Below, piece after piece: positions 52,168 to 62,888 of a stretch of 64,000 bases of DNA (positions are counted from its first letter, which is position 1; each line of letters starts with the position of its first letter). A program made the translations under genes and the position numbers. The stretch is from NCBI RefSeq assembly GCF_041261445.1, contig NZ_JBGCCU010000023.1, positions 1 to 64,000 of the forward strand. Reading direction: 5' to 3'. This DNA comes from Catenulispora sp. EB89. GTDB taxonomy: Bacteria; Actinomycetota; Actinomycetes; Streptomycetales; Catenulisporaceae. Under the pieces are notes generated by a model that had not been told where the DNA came from, searched no databases, and saw only the letters and a program-made list of their open reading frames with translations.

Positions 52168-52671
52168 CTACTCGACGGCGTCCAGGTCCTTCGCGTAGTG
52201 CTCGATGGCGCGGCGGTAGCGCTGGATGTCGGGGTCGCTGGTGGTCATCGCCAGCAGCAAAAGCAGGTTCCGTGTCGCCTCGTGGTGTTCGCCGACGTTG
52301 TAGAGCGCCATCGCGCAGAACGTCCGCAGGGCGTTGTCTTCGGGGAACTCCGCGAGCCCGCGCCGGAACGCCTCGACGGCCTCCGGATACCGGCCGAGTC
52401 CTCGCAGGGTGCTGCCGTACCCAAGCAGTGCCCCGCGCCGGTCGTCGCTCGACAGCCCCGCACCGGCGAGTGCGCGCTCGTAGAACGGCACCGCCTCGAC
52501 CTCCAGTCCGAGCACGTCGTGGACCCACGCGGTCTGATAAGCGACCTCGGCGTCGGCAGGGAACTCGGTGCTCAGCGCGACCAGCAACTGCCGCGCCTGC
52601 TCGGGTTCCCCGGCGGTGCGCAGGGCCACCGCCTCGGCCAGGCGTGCATCGCGATTTCCGATCCTCGTCAT
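52168..52671 (-). CDS. Tetratricopeptide repeat protein
   Basis: A 167-residue soluble protein with helical TPR units: [63 protein letters not shown] and [22 protein letters not shown] in sections. It resembles the short actinobacterial TPR_5 proteins and probably mediates protein contacts. ATG 52671 has GAATCCGGT-type sequence ahead and no clear ribosome binding site. It is divergent from pgi (109 bp). Confidence 0.85.
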   Translation of the reverse strand: MTRIGNRDARLAEAVALRTAGEPEQARQLLVALSTEFPADAEVAYQTAWVHDVLGLEVEAVPFYERALAGAGLSSDDRRGALLGYGSTLRGLGRYPEAVEAFRRGLAEFPEDNALRTFCAMALYNVGEHHEATRNLLLLLAMTTSDPDIQRYRRAIEHYAKDLDAVE

Positions 52672-52780
52672 ACCGGAATCATCTCCTCGGTCCACGGCGT
52701 TCACCGCACTGGCCAGGCCACGCGCCCGGCGCGGCGATAGGGTTTTCACGCCGATACAGCACGTCGCTAGGAGGACGCCG

Positions 52781-54418
52781 ATGACCGAGAAACTCACCGA
52801 TCTGCCGCAGTGGAAGGCGCTGGAGGCGCACCACGCGGAGTTCGACCGGGTGAACCTGCGCGAGCTGTTCAAGACCGACCCGGGCCGCGCCGAGCGCTAC
52901 TTCGCGCAGGCCGGGGACCTGTCGGTGGACTACTCCAAGCAGCTGGTCACCGACGAGACCCTGCGGCTGCTGCTGGACCTGGCGCGCGAGCGCGGGGTGT
53001 TCGAGCTGCGGGACCGGATGTTCCGCGGCGAGAAGATCAACCTCACCGAGGACCGCGCCGTGCTGCACGTCGCGCTGCGCGCCCCGGAAACCGAGCGCAT
53101 CGAGGTCGACGGCGCCGACGTGGTGCCCGAGGTGCACGAGGTGCTGCACCGGATGGCGGCTTTCTCCGCCCGCGTGCGCGGCGGGGAGTGGACCGGCGCC
53201 ACCGGCAAGCGCATCAAGACCGTCGTCAACATCGGCATCGGCGGCTCGGACCTGGGCCCGGCGATGGCCTACGAGGCGCTGAAGCCCTACAGCATGCGCG
53301 ACATGCAGTTCCGCTTCGTCTCCAACGTCGACGGCGCCGACCTGTACGAGGCCACGCACGACCTGGACCCGGCCGAGACGCTGTTCATCGTCTCCTCCAA
53401 GACCTTCACCACGGTCGAGACCGTCACCAACGCCACCTCCGCGAAGAAGTGGCTCCTGGCCGGCCTCGGCAGCGACGAGTCCGCCGTCGCCAAGCACTTC
53501 GTCGCGGTGTCCACCAACGCCGAGGGTGTCGCCGCCTTCGGCATCGACACCGACAACATGTTCGGGTTCTGGGACTGGGTCGGCGGCCGCTACTCCTACG
53601 ACTCGGCCATCGGCCTGTCGCTGATGATCGCCATCGGCCCGGAGCGCTTCGAGGAGATGCTCCAGGGCTTCCACACCATCGACGAGCACTTCCGCACCGC
53701 GCCGCCGGAGCAGAACCTGCCGCTGCTGCTGGGCCTGATCGGGGTCTGGTACCGCAACTTCTGGGACGCGCAGACGCTCGCCGTCCTGCCGTACTCGCAC
53801 TACCTGTCGAAGTTCACCGCGTACCTGCAGCAGCTGGACATGGAGTCCAACGGCAAGTCGACGCGGCGCGACGGTGAGCCGGTGCAGTGGGAGACCGGCC
53901 CGGTCGTCTGGGGCACCCCGGGCACCAACGGCCAGCACGCCTACTACCAGCTGATCCACCAGGGCACCGCGCTGATCCCGGCCGATTTCATCGGCTTCGA
54001 CCGGCCGATCGAGGGCACCGACCCGTTCGGGCAGCACGACGCGCTGATGGCGAACTTCTTCGCCCAGACCGAGGCCCTGGCCTTCGGCAAGACCCGCGAG
54101 CAGGTCGAGGCCGAGGGCGTGCCGGCCGCGCAGGTCCCGCACCGCACCTTCCGCGGCAACCACCCGACCACCACGGTCACCGCGCAGCGGCTGACCCCGG
54201 CGATCCTGGGCCAGCTGGTCGCGCTGTACGAGCACAAGGTGTTCGTCCAGGGCGCGGTCTGGGACATCGACTCCTTCGACCAGTGGGGCGTCGAACTCGG
54301 CAAGGTGCTGGCGAAGAAGATCGTGCCCGAGCTGTCCACGGACGCGCCGCTGGAGCACGACTCCTCGACCAACGCCGCGATCGAGCGCTACCGCGCCGAC
54401 CGCGTGCCGGGCGCCTGA
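52781..54418 (+). CDS. pgi: Glucose-6-phosphate isomerase
   Basis: A 545-residue enzyme that interconverts glucose-6-phosphate and fructose-6-phosphate in glycolysis and gluconeogenesis. The diagnostic segments are [17 protein letters not shown] (about 151-167), [13 protein letters not shown] (phosphate binding, about 206-218), [26 protein letters not shown] and the C-terminal signature [19 protein letters not shown] 52781 follows an AGGAGG site. A strong terminator follows the stop. Confidence 0.98.
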   Translation: MTEKLTDLPQWKALEAHHAEFDRVNLRELFKTDPGRAERYFAQAGDLSVDYSKQLVTDETLRLLLDLARERGVFELRDRMFRGEKINLTEDRAVLHVALRAPETERIEVDGADVVPEVHEVLHRMAAFSARVRGGEWTGATGKRIKTVVNIGIGGSDLGPAMAYEALKPYSMRDMQFRFVSNVDGADLYEATHDLDPAETLFIVSSKTFTTVETVTNATSAKKWLLAGLGSDESAVAKHFVAVSTNAEGVAAFGIDTDNMFGFWDWVGGRYSYDSAIGLSLMIAIGPERFEEMLQGFHTIDEHFRTAPPEQNLPLLLGLIGVWYRNFWDAQTLAVLPYSHYLSKFTAYLQQLDMESNGKSTRRDGEPVQWETGPVVWGTPGTNGQHAYYQLIHQGTALIPADFIGFDRPIEGTDPFGQHDALMANFFAQTEALAFGKTREQVEAEGVPAAQVPHRTFRGNHPTTTVTAQRLTPAILGQLVALYEHKVFVQGAVWDIDSFDQWGVELGKVLAKKIVPELSTDAPLEHDSSTNAAIERYRADRVPGA

Positions 54419-54447
54419 GCCGTTCGGCGGCGGTGACCGAAGCCGGG

Positions 54448-54492
54448 CGACGGGCCCGCCGACCCCTACCCGGGGCGTCGGCGGGCCCGTCG
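54448..54492 (+). terminator. Terminator after pgi
   Basis: A perfect 16-bp GC-rich stem (54448-54463 with 54477-54492) closes on a 13-nt loop and is followed by GTTTCTCC. It lies 29 nt after the pgi stop. Confidence 0.9.
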
Positions 54493-54569
54493 GTTTCTCC
54501 CGGTAGTGGGGTATCTCACCGCTCGGGAACAGGGGTCCACTGTCCGGCCGGGATGAATATCATGGAGGC

Positions 54570-54668
54570 ATGCGTTCTCCCGGCATGGATCCGACGGTGC
54601 TGCTCGTCGCGCGCCGCCATGTCGACTTCGGCCGGCTGGCCAGCGCGCTGTGTCGCCGGGGCGCCTGA
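54570..54668 (+). CDS. Putative cysteine-type leader peptide upstream of cysO
   Basis: A 32-codon open frame ending ...VARRHVDFGRLASALCRRGA. The RRHVDxxRxxSxxCR pattern is that of the actinobacterial 'putative leader peptides' found ahead of sulfur and cysteine genes. In mycobacteria, Cys-rich short frames are known to attenuate cysO-cysM when cysteine is plentiful. It is 121 nt upstream of cysO. The start is uncertain: ATG 54570 is too close to GGAGG (54564-54568), and ATG 54585 in frame is an alternative (27 residues). Confidence 0.62.
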   Translation: MRSPGMDPTVLLVARRHVDFGRLASALCRRGA

Positions 54669-54789
54669 ACCCGCGACCGCATCCGTTCCGCCAGGTCGGG
54701 CCGCCTCCGTCGCGCGCGACCTCCCCGCGGAGCCTCCCATACGCCCCGCTCGCCTGTTCCGCCCTGTTCCCCCGAGGAGATGACCGGCC

Positions 54790-55062
54790 ATGTCCGTCAA
54801 CGTGTCGATCCCGACCATCCTGCGCACCTACACCGACGGCGCCAAGCGCGTCGAGGCCGAGGGCAGCACCCTCGCCGCCCTGATCACCGACCTGGACGCC
54901 CGGCACCCCGGACTCGGCGACCGGCTGCTGGACGCCGGGCAGCTGCGCCGGTTCGTCAACGTGTACAAGAACGACGAGGACGTGCGCTTCCTCGGCGGCC
55001 TGGAGACCCCGCTGGTCGACGGCGACGCCGTCACCGTGCTGCCCGCCGTCGCCGGCGGCTGA
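54790..55062 (+). CDS. cysO: Sulfur carrier protein CysO (MoaD/ThiS fold)
   Basis: A 90-residue ubiquitin-like carrier ending in the functional Gly-Gly (AVAGG). The MoaD-like core includes IPTILRTYTDGAKRVE and LVDGDAVTVLPA. In M. tuberculosis the CysO thiocarboxylate gives sulfur to CysM to make cysteine, and here cysM lies 36 nt downstream. No mec peptidase gene is adjacent, unlike the mycobacterial cluster. GAGGAGA precedes the ATG. Confidence 0.92.
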   Translation: MSVNVSIPTILRTYTDGAKRVEAEGSTLAALITDLDARHPGLGDRLLDAGQLRRFVNVYKNDEDVRFLGGLETPLVDGDAVTVLPAVAGG

Positions 55063-56100
<1,038 letters not shown>

Positions 56101-56109
56101 TTCGAGGTG

Positions 56110-56143
56110 GCGGCTGCGACGGCTTTTCGGCCGTCGCCGCCGC
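56110..56143 (+). terminator. Terminator after cysM
   Basis: A 14-bp stem with one mismatch (56110-56123 with 56130-56143) has a TTTTCG loop and is followed by TTTCTC. It ends the cysO-cysM operon. Confidence 0.82.
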
Positions 56144-56283
56144 TTTCTCGTCCCGTCCGCTCGCTCCGCGTGATCGACTTCCCTGATCAGCGATCTTGCC
56201 CCGACCCCCGGCGACGGCTCTGATCTGCGGCAAAGCTAAGATTCCCCCGCTCTTCAGCTTTCACGATCAAGGGTGGGAAACAC

Positions 56284-57453
56284 ATGCCCCGCAAGCAGAT
56301 ATGGTCCGGCGCCGTGCTGGCGGCCGTGGCCGCGTCCTCGCTCACCGGTTGCTCCCTGCAGGCGTCGGACGGCACGCCGCAGTCCTTCGCGCAGCTGTCC
56401 TCGCTCAGCGCCAAGGACGCGATCCAGGCCGCGACCCGCGCCGTCACCGCGCACCCGAGCGCGAAGGTGCACACGGTGCTGGTGGCGCCGACCGCCACGG
56501 AGACCGACGACGTGGTGGCGACGTTCGACGAGCACCCGACGCTGCAGGGCACGATGGCGATGAGCTCCGGCGACCCGAGCGCGCAGCCGCAGGCCCTCCC
56601 GATGCGCTTCGCCGACGACGTGATGTACGTGCAGATGGGCAACGACCCGCTGCTGGCCGCGCAGATGAACGGCAAGCAGTGGATGAAGATGGACCTGCAG
56701 GCCATGGCGGCCGACCCGAACACCGCCAACTTCGGCGCCGACGTGCTGGAGAACACCTCCCCGACCAAGGGCCTGACCCTGCTGGCGGCCGCGCAGGACC
56801 TGCACGCCGTCGGCACCGAGCAGCGCGGCGGCGTGCAGACGGTGCACTACTCCGGCGCGGTGAGCGGCGCGGACGCCACCGACCCGAACATCGCCGGCCG
56901 CACCGGCCTCACCCAGGACCAGGCCGACGTGGTCGGCAACGCCCTGGGCCAGGGCGTGGTGACGAAGCTGGCGTACGACGTGTGGCTGCGGGCCGACGGG
57001 CTGCCGGTCGCGATGACGTTCACCGAGAGCACGTCGATCGGCTCGATGACCGGGGAGATCGACTACAGCGACTGGGGCACGAAGGTGACGGTGACGCCGA
57101 TCCCGGACAGCCAGAGCGCGGACTTCGTCGCGATCATGAAGCAGGAGGAGGCCGCGTCGCAGGCTTCGCAGGACGGGAGCGGGACGCCGAGTGCCCCGGC
57201 CAGCTCGGACGGGTCGGGGCCGTCTGGTGCGCCGAGCAGCCCGAGCACGCCGAGCACGCCGGGTACGCCGAGCGCTCCGGGCACGCCGAGCAGCCCGACG
57301 ACGCCGAGCGCGCCGACCACCCCGGGTACGCCCAGCGTGCCGAACACTCCGAGCGTGCCGAGCACCCCAGCGCCGACCGGCACGTCGAGCACCGCCCCCG
57401 CCTCGCCGACGTCGACCGGCGCGTCGAGCAGCGCTTCCTCCTCGGCGGCCTAG
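56284..57453 (+). CDS. Secreted lipoprotein with Pro/Thr/Ser-rich tail
   Basis: A 389-residue lipoprotein. The lipobox is SLTGC (Cys23). The body (about 40-285) resembles LppX/LprG-like actinobacterial lipoproteins: a VQTVHYSG-type strand, a DVWLRADGLPVAMTF strand and a long beta/alpha pattern. The tail (about 300-389) is a chain of xTPS/xTPG units that probably spans the cell wall. No binding partner is evident. Spacing from GGGTGGGAAACAC supports the ATG. Confidence 0.87.
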   Translation: MPRKQIWSGAVLAAVAASSLTGCSLQASDGTPQSFAQLSSLSAKDAIQAATRAVTAHPSAKVHTVLVAPTATETDDVVATFDEHPTLQGTMAMSSGDPSAQPQALPMRFADDVMYVQMGNDPLLAAQMNGKQWMKMDLQAMAADPNTANFGADVLENTSPTKGLTLLAAAQDLHAVGTEQRGGVQTVHYSGAVSGADATDPNIAGRTGLTQDQADVVGNALGQGVVTKLAYDVWLRADGLPVAMTFTESTSIGSMTGEIDYSDWGTKVTVTPIPDSQSADFVAIMKQEEAASQASQDGSGTPSAPASSDGSGPSGAPSSPSTPSTPGTPSAPGTPSSPTTPSAPTTPGTPSVPNTPSVPSTPAPTGTSSTAPASPTSTGASSSASSSAA

Positions 57454-57469
57454 TCGCCGAGGAGCCGCT

Positions 57470-57498
57470 GGGCCGAGCTGCGAAACGCAGCTCGGCCC
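57470..57498 (+). terminator. Terminator after the lipoprotein gene
   Basis: A perfect 13-bp stem (57470-57482 with 57486-57498) with an AAA loop, 17 nt after the stop. There is no T run. Confidence 0.85.
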
Positions 57499-57561
57499 CC
57501 ATCGCTGGTTCAGCCCGCATCGCGATTCGGCCCCGCCCACCGCACCAGGTACCGTCGAAGC

Positions 57562-58536
57562 GTGAGCGTGGACCAGGCCGAGCAGCACATCACCCCCCTC
57601 GTCCTCCCCGAATCCGTCTGGCGGGCCCGCGAAGCCGAGCACCACACCCGCGTCGCCGCCTGGACCGAGCCCCACCTGCGCCGCCGCGCCGACAACGAGG
57701 CGCACCCGGTGATGGACTTCCTGTTCACGTACTACTCGCACCGCCCCGCGCGCCTCCTGCGCTGGCACCCCGGCATCGGCGTGACCCTGTCCGGCGACGC
57801 TGCGCGCGAGCGCCTGTCCTGGCGCGGCTACACCGAGACCCCCGACGGCGTCACCCTGGACCCGGCCGAGTTCACCGAAGCCCGCCGCCGCACCGCGGAG
57901 TTCATCCGTGCGCTCCTCACCGCGACGGCCGGCCGCGAACCCCGCCTGGCCTGCTTCGGCCTCCATGAGTGGGCCATGGTCTACCGCCTCGAACCCGAGC
58001 AGATCCGGCACTCGGCCCGCCGCCTCCGCCTCGGCTCCGAGGGCACCGACGAGGTCGTCGAAACCCAGAACATCCGCTGCTCGCACTACGACGCCTACCG
58101 CTTCTTCACCCCCGAAGCCGAACCGCTCAACACCCTGCGCCCGACCCGCGAGGAGCAGATCGCCAACGAGCAGCCCGGCTGCCTCCACGCCGGCATGGAC
58201 ATCTACAAGTGGGCCTACAAACTGGACCCCTTCGTGCCCTCAGAGCTGATCGCCGACTGCTTCGCCCTCGCCGCCGAGATCCGCGAAATGGACATGCGCG
58301 CCAGCCCCTACGACCTCACCGAACTCGGCCACACCCCGATCACCATCGAAACCCCCGCCGGCCGCGCCGAGTACGCCGCGATGCAGGCGGAGTTCGCCCG
58401 CCGAGGTGCCCCACTCCGCCGCCGCCTGATCGAGGTCTGCGACGCGCTGCTCGCCTGGCCCGCGCCCGCCGAGGCCGCTGTTTCTGCCGCAGCTTCGACC
58501 GCCGCCGCAGCTATCGCGCCAGCCGCCTCGGCCTAG
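57562..58536 (+). CDS. Protein annotated in actinobacteria as 3-methyladenine DNA glycosylase-like
   Basis: A 324-residue soluble protein. Conserved-looking segments are DFLFTYYSHRPARLLRWHPG (about 52-71), RLACFGLHEWAMVY (about 130-143), QNIRCSHYDAYRFFTP (about 168-183) and GCLHAGMDIYKWAYKLDPF (about 208-226). Relatives in actinobacterial genomes are often labelled 3-methyladenine DNA glycosylase, but no helix-hairpin-helix is visible, so the activity is doubtful. The last 23 residues are an Ala-rich stretch that is part of a 78-bp DNA repeat. GTG start. Confidence 0.75.
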   Translation: MSVDQAEQHITPLVLPESVWRAREAEHHTRVAAWTEPHLRRRADNEAHPVMDFLFTYYSHRPARLLRWHPGIGVTLSGDAARERLSWRGYTETPDGVTLDPAEFTEARRRTAEFIRALLTATAGREPRLACFGLHEWAMVYRLEPEQIRHSARRLRLGSEGTDEVVETQNIRCSHYDAYRFFTPEAEPLNTLRPTREEQIANEQPGCLHAGMDIYKWAYKLDPFVPSELIADCFALAAEIREMDMRASPYDLTELGHTPITIETPAGRAEYAAMQAEFARRGAPLRRRLIEVCDALLAWPAPAEAAVSAAASTAAAAIAPAASA

Positions 58537-58790
58537 ACCGCGCCAGCCGAGGCCGCCGCTTCTGCCGCAGCTCCGGCCGCCGGCGCAGCTATCGCGCCAG
58601 CCGCCTCGGCCTAGACCGCGCCCGCTGCCTCCTTCGCGCCTGCTGGTGCTCTCATCGGATCCGGCACCTTCGCCGCGCTTGCCGCCGCCACATTCGCTGG
58701 CCCGGCCGCGTTTGCTTCTGCTTCCGCCTTGGCTAGGGCTGCCACTGCTCTCATCGGATCCGGCACCTCCGCCGCGACAGCTCTTGCTTT
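58468..58790. repeat. 78-bp and 99-bp tandem repeats spanning a gene end
   Basis: A 78-bp unit occurs at 58468-58545 and 58546-58623, starting GCCGAGGCCGC and containing CAGCTATCGCGCCAGCCGCC and a TAG. The first copy includes the stop codon of the preceding gene. A second, 99-bp period follows, marked by CTCTCATCGGATCCGGCACC at 58649 and 58748. The gene-free stretch 58537-59043 otherwise shows Ala/Arg-like simple sequence, and the last 60 bp (AT-richer) probably hold the murI promoter. Confidence 0.8.
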
Positions 58791-59043
58791 TGCCTCCGCT
58801 CTGACCGCGCCTGCTTCTGTCCGGCACCCTTGCCACCGCGCCCGCCGCCACCTCCCCGGCAGCCCCCTCCCGGCCTGCCCACCGCTGCAAATTTCCGCGC
58901 CCCCACCACCCACCCCGCTCCCGCCCCACCCGCGCTCCGTCGCACGTCAACCGCCCCGTGACCAAAACCACCGCTGAGACAGTGGCCACATCCGCCATCC
59001 CAATCGCGGACGCTCTGCGCGGGGAGCCGTACTCTTTTCCCTC

Positions 59044-59934
59044 ATGGCCGCACCACCGCCTCCGTTCATCGACCCGGCATCCCGGGACGCGCCCATCGGC
59101 ATCTTCGACTCCGGCTTCGGCGGGCTGACCGTCGTCCGCGCGTTGCTGGACCAGTTGCCGCACGAGGCCGTCAGCTACTTCGGCGACACCGCGCGCCAGC
59201 CCTATGGGCCGCGCCCCATCGCGCAGGTGCGTGCTTATGCCCTGGAGTGCATGGACAAGCTCGTCGAGTCCGGGGTGAAGATGCTCGTCATCGCGTGCAA
59301 CTCGGCTTCCGGGGCGGTGTTGCGGGATGCCCGCGAGCGGTACGAGATCCCGGTGGTGGAGGTGATCCGGCCCGCTGTGCGGCTGGCCGTGGCCGCCACC
59401 CGGAACCAGCACGTCGGGGTGATCAGTACCCGCTCCACTCGGCGCTCGATGGCGTATGTCGACGCCTTCGCCGCCGCGCCGCAGATCCAGCTCACCACGC
59501 AGGAGTGCCCGCGCTTCGTGGAGTTCGTGGAGGCGGGGGAGACCGCGGGGGAGGAGCTGCTGAAGGTCGCGCACGAGTACCTCGACCCGGTCGCGGCGGC
59601 CGGCGTCGACACCCTCATCCTGGGCTGCACCCACTATCCGCTGCTCACCGGCGTCATCTCCTACGTCATGGGGGACGACGTCATCCTGATCAACAGCGCC
59701 GAGGAGACCGCCAAGGACGTCTACCGCGTCCTGGCCGAGAACGCCTTGATGCGCCCCGGCGACCTTCCCGAGCCCGTGCACACCTTCACCACCACCGGCG
59801 ACCCGGACCAGTTCCTGCAGATCGGGCAGCGCTTCCTCGGACCCGAGATCGGCCACGTCCACCAGGGCCTGCTCCCGGCCGCGCCGCAAGACGCCACCGA
59901 ACCTCGATATGCCACAGTTGCGGAGTCCTCATGA
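59044..59934 (+). CDS. murI: Glutamate racemase
   Basis: A 296-residue enzyme making D-glutamate for peptidoglycan. The catalytic cysteines are Cys85 in ACNSASG and Cys195 in [20 protein letters not shown] (about 17-30) and [11 protein letters not shown] are the other signatures. It overlaps the next gene by 4 bp (ATGA). The order murI - Rv1339-like - rph - rdgB is conserved in actinobacteria. Confidence 0.97.
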   Translation: MAAPPPPFIDPASRDAPIGIFDSGFGGLTVVRALLDQLPHEAVSYFGDTARQPYGPRPIAQVRAYALECMDKLVESGVKMLVIACNSASGAVLRDARERYEIPVVEVIRPAVRLAVAATRNQHVGVISTRSTRRSMAYVDAFAAAPQIQLTTQECPRFVEFVEAGETAGEELLKVAHEYLDPVAAAGVDTLILGCTHYPLLTGVISYVMGDDVILINSAEETAKDVYRVLAENALMRPGDLPEPVHTFTTTGDPDQFLQIGQRFLGPEIGHVHQGLLPAAPQDATEPRYATVAESS

Positions 59935-60704
59935 AGCTCACCGTGATCGGTTCCTCCGGGTCCTTCGGAGGCCCCGGCAACCCGTGTTCGAGCTACCTGG
60001 TCGAGCACGAGGGCCACCGGATCCTGCTCGACTTCGGCAACGGCGCGCTCGGCGAGCTGCAGCGGTACGGCGACGTCTACGACCTGCAGGCCGTGATCCT
60101 GTCGCACCTGCACGCCGACCACTGCGTCGACATGTGCGGGTACTACGTCGCGCGCAAATACCGGCCCGGCGGCGTGCCGCTGCCGCTGCTGCCGGTGTGG
60201 GGCCCGTCCGGGACCCGGGAGCGGATCGCCAAGGCCTACGACACCGACGACGCCGAGTGCGAGTCGGTCTTCGACTTCCGCAACGTGCTGGAGGGCGCCC
60301 CCGAGGGCGCGACCGGGAACAGCTTCGAGACCGGGCCCTTCACCGTCCGCGTGACCCGCGTCGACCACCCGGTGGAGGCCTACGCGATCCGCCTGGAGGC
60401 GGCCGGCCGCACCCTGGTCTACTCCGGCGACACCGGACCCTGCGAGGCCCTGGACCACCTGGCCAAGGGTGCCGACCTGCTGCTGGCCGAGGCCTCGTTC
60501 CAGGAGCCGCGCGACGACGGCCTGGTGGGCCTGCACCTCAACGGCCGCGAGGCCGGCGAGAGCGCGACGGCCGGCGGCGTCGGGCGCCTGGTGCTGACCC
60601 ACATCCCGCCGTGGACCGACGCCGAGCTCAACCTCACCGCCGCCCGGGCCGCCTACGAGGGACCGGTGAATCTGGCCACGCCCGGCGCGGTGTTCCAGAT
60701 CTGA
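59931..60704 (+). CDS. Metallo-beta-lactamase-fold phosphodiesterase, Rv1339-like
   Basis: A 257-residue MBL-fold hydrolase. The metal-binding signature is SHLHADHC (about 58-65), with further ligands in YSGDTGPC (Asp) and LTHIPPW (His). It is in the position of Rv1339, an atypical cyclic-nucleotide phosphodiesterase in M. tuberculosis, and shares its length. RNase Z-like activity is the alternative. Its ATG overlaps the murI stop. Confidence 0.88.
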   Translation: MKLTVIGSSGSFGGPGNPCSSYLVEHEGHRILLDFGNGALGELQRYGDVYDLQAVILSHLHADHCVDMCGYYVARKYRPGGVPLPLLPVWGPSGTRERIAKAYDTDDAECESVFDFRNVLEGAPEGATGNSFETGPFTVRVTRVDHPVEAYAIRLEAAGRTLVYSGDTGPCEALDHLAKGADLLLAEASFQEPRDDGLVGLHLNGREAGESATAGGVGRLVLTHIPPWTDAELNLTAARAAYEGPVNLATPGAVFQI

Positions 60705-60747
60705 GACCATGATGGGACCAACAGCAGCACCGGAAAGGACCCCGACC

Positions 60748-61239
60748 GTGCCGACCACCATGCTCATCGTCGAGAAGACGATCAACCAGCACGACCTGGA
60801 GTACGTCGTCGGCCTGCACGCCGACAACGTCGAGGAGGGCATGGCCGCCGAGAACTACATCGTCGTGGTCCCGGTCGGCAAGGAGAACGGCAAGGTCCTG
60901 GCCACCCTCGACGACCTGGCCCTGGGCAACTTCAAGGGCGCCGAGGAGGACTCGCACGACGAACCGCTGAACGAGGCCGTGGTCGCCGCCCGCGCGGTGA
61001 TGACCGCGACCGTCGAGGCCTTCCAGAACGCCGGCAAGCAGGCCACCGGCGAGCTGCTGGCCGGGCCGCCGGTCGAGGGTCTGAAGCAGATCGCGGCCAA
61101 GTACGTCGTCGACGAGATCATCGTGCTGACCGTGCCGCACCTGGTCGAGGAATTCTTCCACCGGGACCTGGCCTCCCGGCTGCGCAAGGCCACTGACCTG
61201 CCGACGCTGCGGCTGCTGGCGCACGTCCAGCTCGACTAG
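60748..61239 (+). CDS. Usp-like small protein of unknown role
   Basis: A 163-residue protein. It looks like a universal-stress-protein type fold: TMLIVEKTINQHDLEYVVGL first strand and helix, IVVVPVGKENG, helix VVAARAVMTATVEAFQNAG, and a final DEIIVLTVPHLVEEFFHRD. No ATP-binding Gx2Gx9G(S/T) motif is visible. GTG 60748 follows GGAAAGGA; the frame opens 13 codons earlier. Its last three codons plus TAG form the first unit of a 9-bp array (61231-61266). Confidence 0.7.
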   Translation: MPTTMLIVEKTINQHDLEYVVGLHADNVEEGMAAENYIVVVPVGKENGKVLATLDDLALGNFKGAEEDSHDEPLNEAVVAARAVMTATVEAFQNAGKQATGELLAGPPVEGLKQIAAKYVVDEIIVLTVPHLVEEFFHRDLASRLRKATDLPTLRLLAHVQLD

Positions 61240-61266
61240 CTCGACCAGCTCCACCAGCTCGACCAG
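61231..61266. repeat. 9-bp tandem repeat starting at a stop codon
   Basis: CTCGACTAG (61231-61239) followed by CTCGACCAG, CTCCACCAG and CTCGACCAG. The first unit contains the TAG stop of the Usp-like gene; later units have CAG in its place. Confidence 0.8.
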
Positions 61267-61412
61267 CCAGGCCGGCCCGGCCGCTCCGGCGCGCACCGGC
61301 GAGTATCGAAGCTGCTCAACGCCACGCCGCCACGACGCCGACCCCACCCCCGCCAGCCGCGCGCCCCGCACCGCCGGCCACGCCCGCCCCGGGGGTGGGC
61401 TAGGGTCTACAC

Positions 61413-62144
61413 ATGTCAGCAGCACGCGTCGACGGCCGCAAAGTAGGCCAGCTCCGTCCGGTCACCCTGACCCGCAAGTGGTCGATCCATCCCGAGGGCA
61501 GCGTCCTCGTCGAGTTCGGCCAGACCAAGGTGCTGTGCACCGCCAGCGTCACCGAAGGCGTCCCGCGCTGGCTGCGCGGCAGCGGCAAGGGCTGGGTCAC
61601 CGCCGAGTACGCGATGCTGCCCCGGGCCACCAACACCCGCGGCGACCGCGAGTCGGTCAAGGGCAAGGTCGGCGGGCGCACCCAGGAGATCTCCCGGCTC
61701 ATCGGGCGCGCGCTGCGCGCCGTGGTGGACACCAAGGCGCTGGGCGAGAACACCATCATCGTGGACTGCGACGTGCTGCAGGCCGACGGCGGTACCCGGA
61801 CCGCGGCCATCACCGGCGCCTACGTGGCGCTGCAGGACGCGGTCACGTGGATGCGCGACAAGAAGATGATCAAGGCCACCAGGGAGCCGCTGACCGGCTC
61901 GGTGTCCGCGGTCAGCGTCGGCATCATCGACGGCGTGCCGATGCTCGACCTCTGCTACGAGGAGGACGTCCGCGCCGAGACCGACATGAACGTCGTGTGC
62001 ACGGCCGACGGCAAGTTCGTCGAGGTCCAGGGCACCGCCGAGGGCGCCCCCTTCGACCGCGCCGAGCTGGACGCGCTGCTCGACCTGGCCGCGGCCGGCT
62101 GCCGCGAGCTGGCTTCACACCAGGTCAAGTCCCTGCTGAGCTGA
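61413..62144 (+). CDS. rph: RNase PH
   Basis: A 243-residue phosphorolytic exoribonuclease that trims tRNA 3' ends. Characteristic segments are [18 protein letters not shown] (about 29-46), the [11 protein letters not shown] active-site arginines, [16 protein letters not shown] (about 88-103), and [19 protein letters not shown]. It is full length. The spacing to rdgB is widened here by an inserted lipoprotein gene. Confidence 0.97.
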   Translation: MSAARVDGRKVGQLRPVTLTRKWSIHPEGSVLVEFGQTKVLCTASVTEGVPRWLRGSGKGWVTAEYAMLPRATNTRGDRESVKGKVGGRTQEISRLIGRALRAVVDTKALGENTIIVDCDVLQADGGTRTAAITGAYVALQDAVTWMRDKKMIKATREPLTGSVSAVSVGIIDGVPMLDLCYEEDVRAETDMNVVCTADGKFVEVQGTAEGAPFDRAELDALLDLAAAGCRELASHQVKSLLS

Positions 62145-62224
62145 ATCCGGGTCACCACCTCCTATATTGTTCGGCAGCCCCGCGCGAGCCGGGGCTCCGA
62201 ACGTCTTCCACAGGGGGGTGGGCC

Positions 62225-62821
62225 ATGACCGTGCGGCTGCGCGCGAGCGTGATACCGGGACTGGCAGCGAGCGCGAGCGTGCTGACGCTGGCGCTGGCGG
62301 GGTGCGCTTCACAGGGCACGATCGGGACGAGCGCGGCGGGGGCCGCGGGCGGTCCGCTGCCCGGGGCCGCGAGCTCGACTCCGGCGGGCGACACCTCCGC
62401 GACCGGCACCACCGGCGCCCCCTCCTCAGCCGGCACCGACTCCTCGGCGCCCTCCGCCCCGGCCAGCTCCGCCCCGGCCGCGCCGAGCTCGCAGGACCCC
62501 TCGGCCCTGGCCTCGTCGCTGAAGACGCTCAACACCCTGTGGACCGACCCCGGCTGCAAGACCGCGCTGGCCGGCTTCAGCGCCTACCTCTACGCGCAGG
62601 AGCAGGGCCCGGCGCAGGGCATCGCGGCGATCCCCGGTGCACTCCCGAAGATCCGCGCCGGAGCCCAGCAGACCAAGAAGCCCGCCGCGACCCAGCCGAT
62701 CACCAAGCTGGCCACCGATCTGCAGGCGATGTACAGCCAGGCGCAGCAGGGCAAGACGCCGGACAAGGGCCCGGTGAAGCAGGACTTCCAGATCATGGGC
62801 AACATCTGCTCGCAGCCGTGA
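62225..62821 (+). CDS. Secreted lipoprotein with a conserved Cys pair
   Basis: A 198-residue protein. The lipobox is LALAGC (Cys27). A Ser/Ala/Pro/Thr linker (30-95) precedes a helical domain with LWTDPGCKTAL (about Cys108) and a final MGNICSQP. The DPGC...C spacing and the Gln/Asp-rich helices resemble the minus-strand protein at 63588-63995, so the two are probably paralogues joined by a disulfide within each domain. AGGGGGGTGGG precedes the ATG. Its position between rph and rdgB is not usual. Confidence 0.8.
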   Translation: MTVRLRASVIPGLAASASVLTLALAGCASQGTIGTSAAGAAGGPLPGAASSTPAGDTSATGTTGAPSSAGTDSSAPSAPASSAPAAPSSQDPSALASSLKTLNTLWTDPGCKTALAGFSAYLYAQEQGPAQGIAAIPGALPKIRAGAQQTKKPAATQPITKLATDLQAMYSQAQQGKTPDKGPVKQDFQIMGNICSQP

Positions 62822-62888
62822 GGGCAAGCGCGGCCCAGCGCGCCCGAGCCGACCGCGGCGCCCCAGACCTACACCTAGACTGGCGCCC

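Noticed and set aside
53887..54783. Plus-strand frame running from pgi into the cysO leader
   Set aside because: Most of it is an out-of-frame shadow of pgi. Only its Cys-bearing part after 54553 is considered, as an alternative leader peptide.
57562..58536. Confident call as a DNA glycosylase
   Set aside because: Relatives carry that label, but I see no helix-hairpin-helix or catalytic Asp motif, so only the family label is reported.
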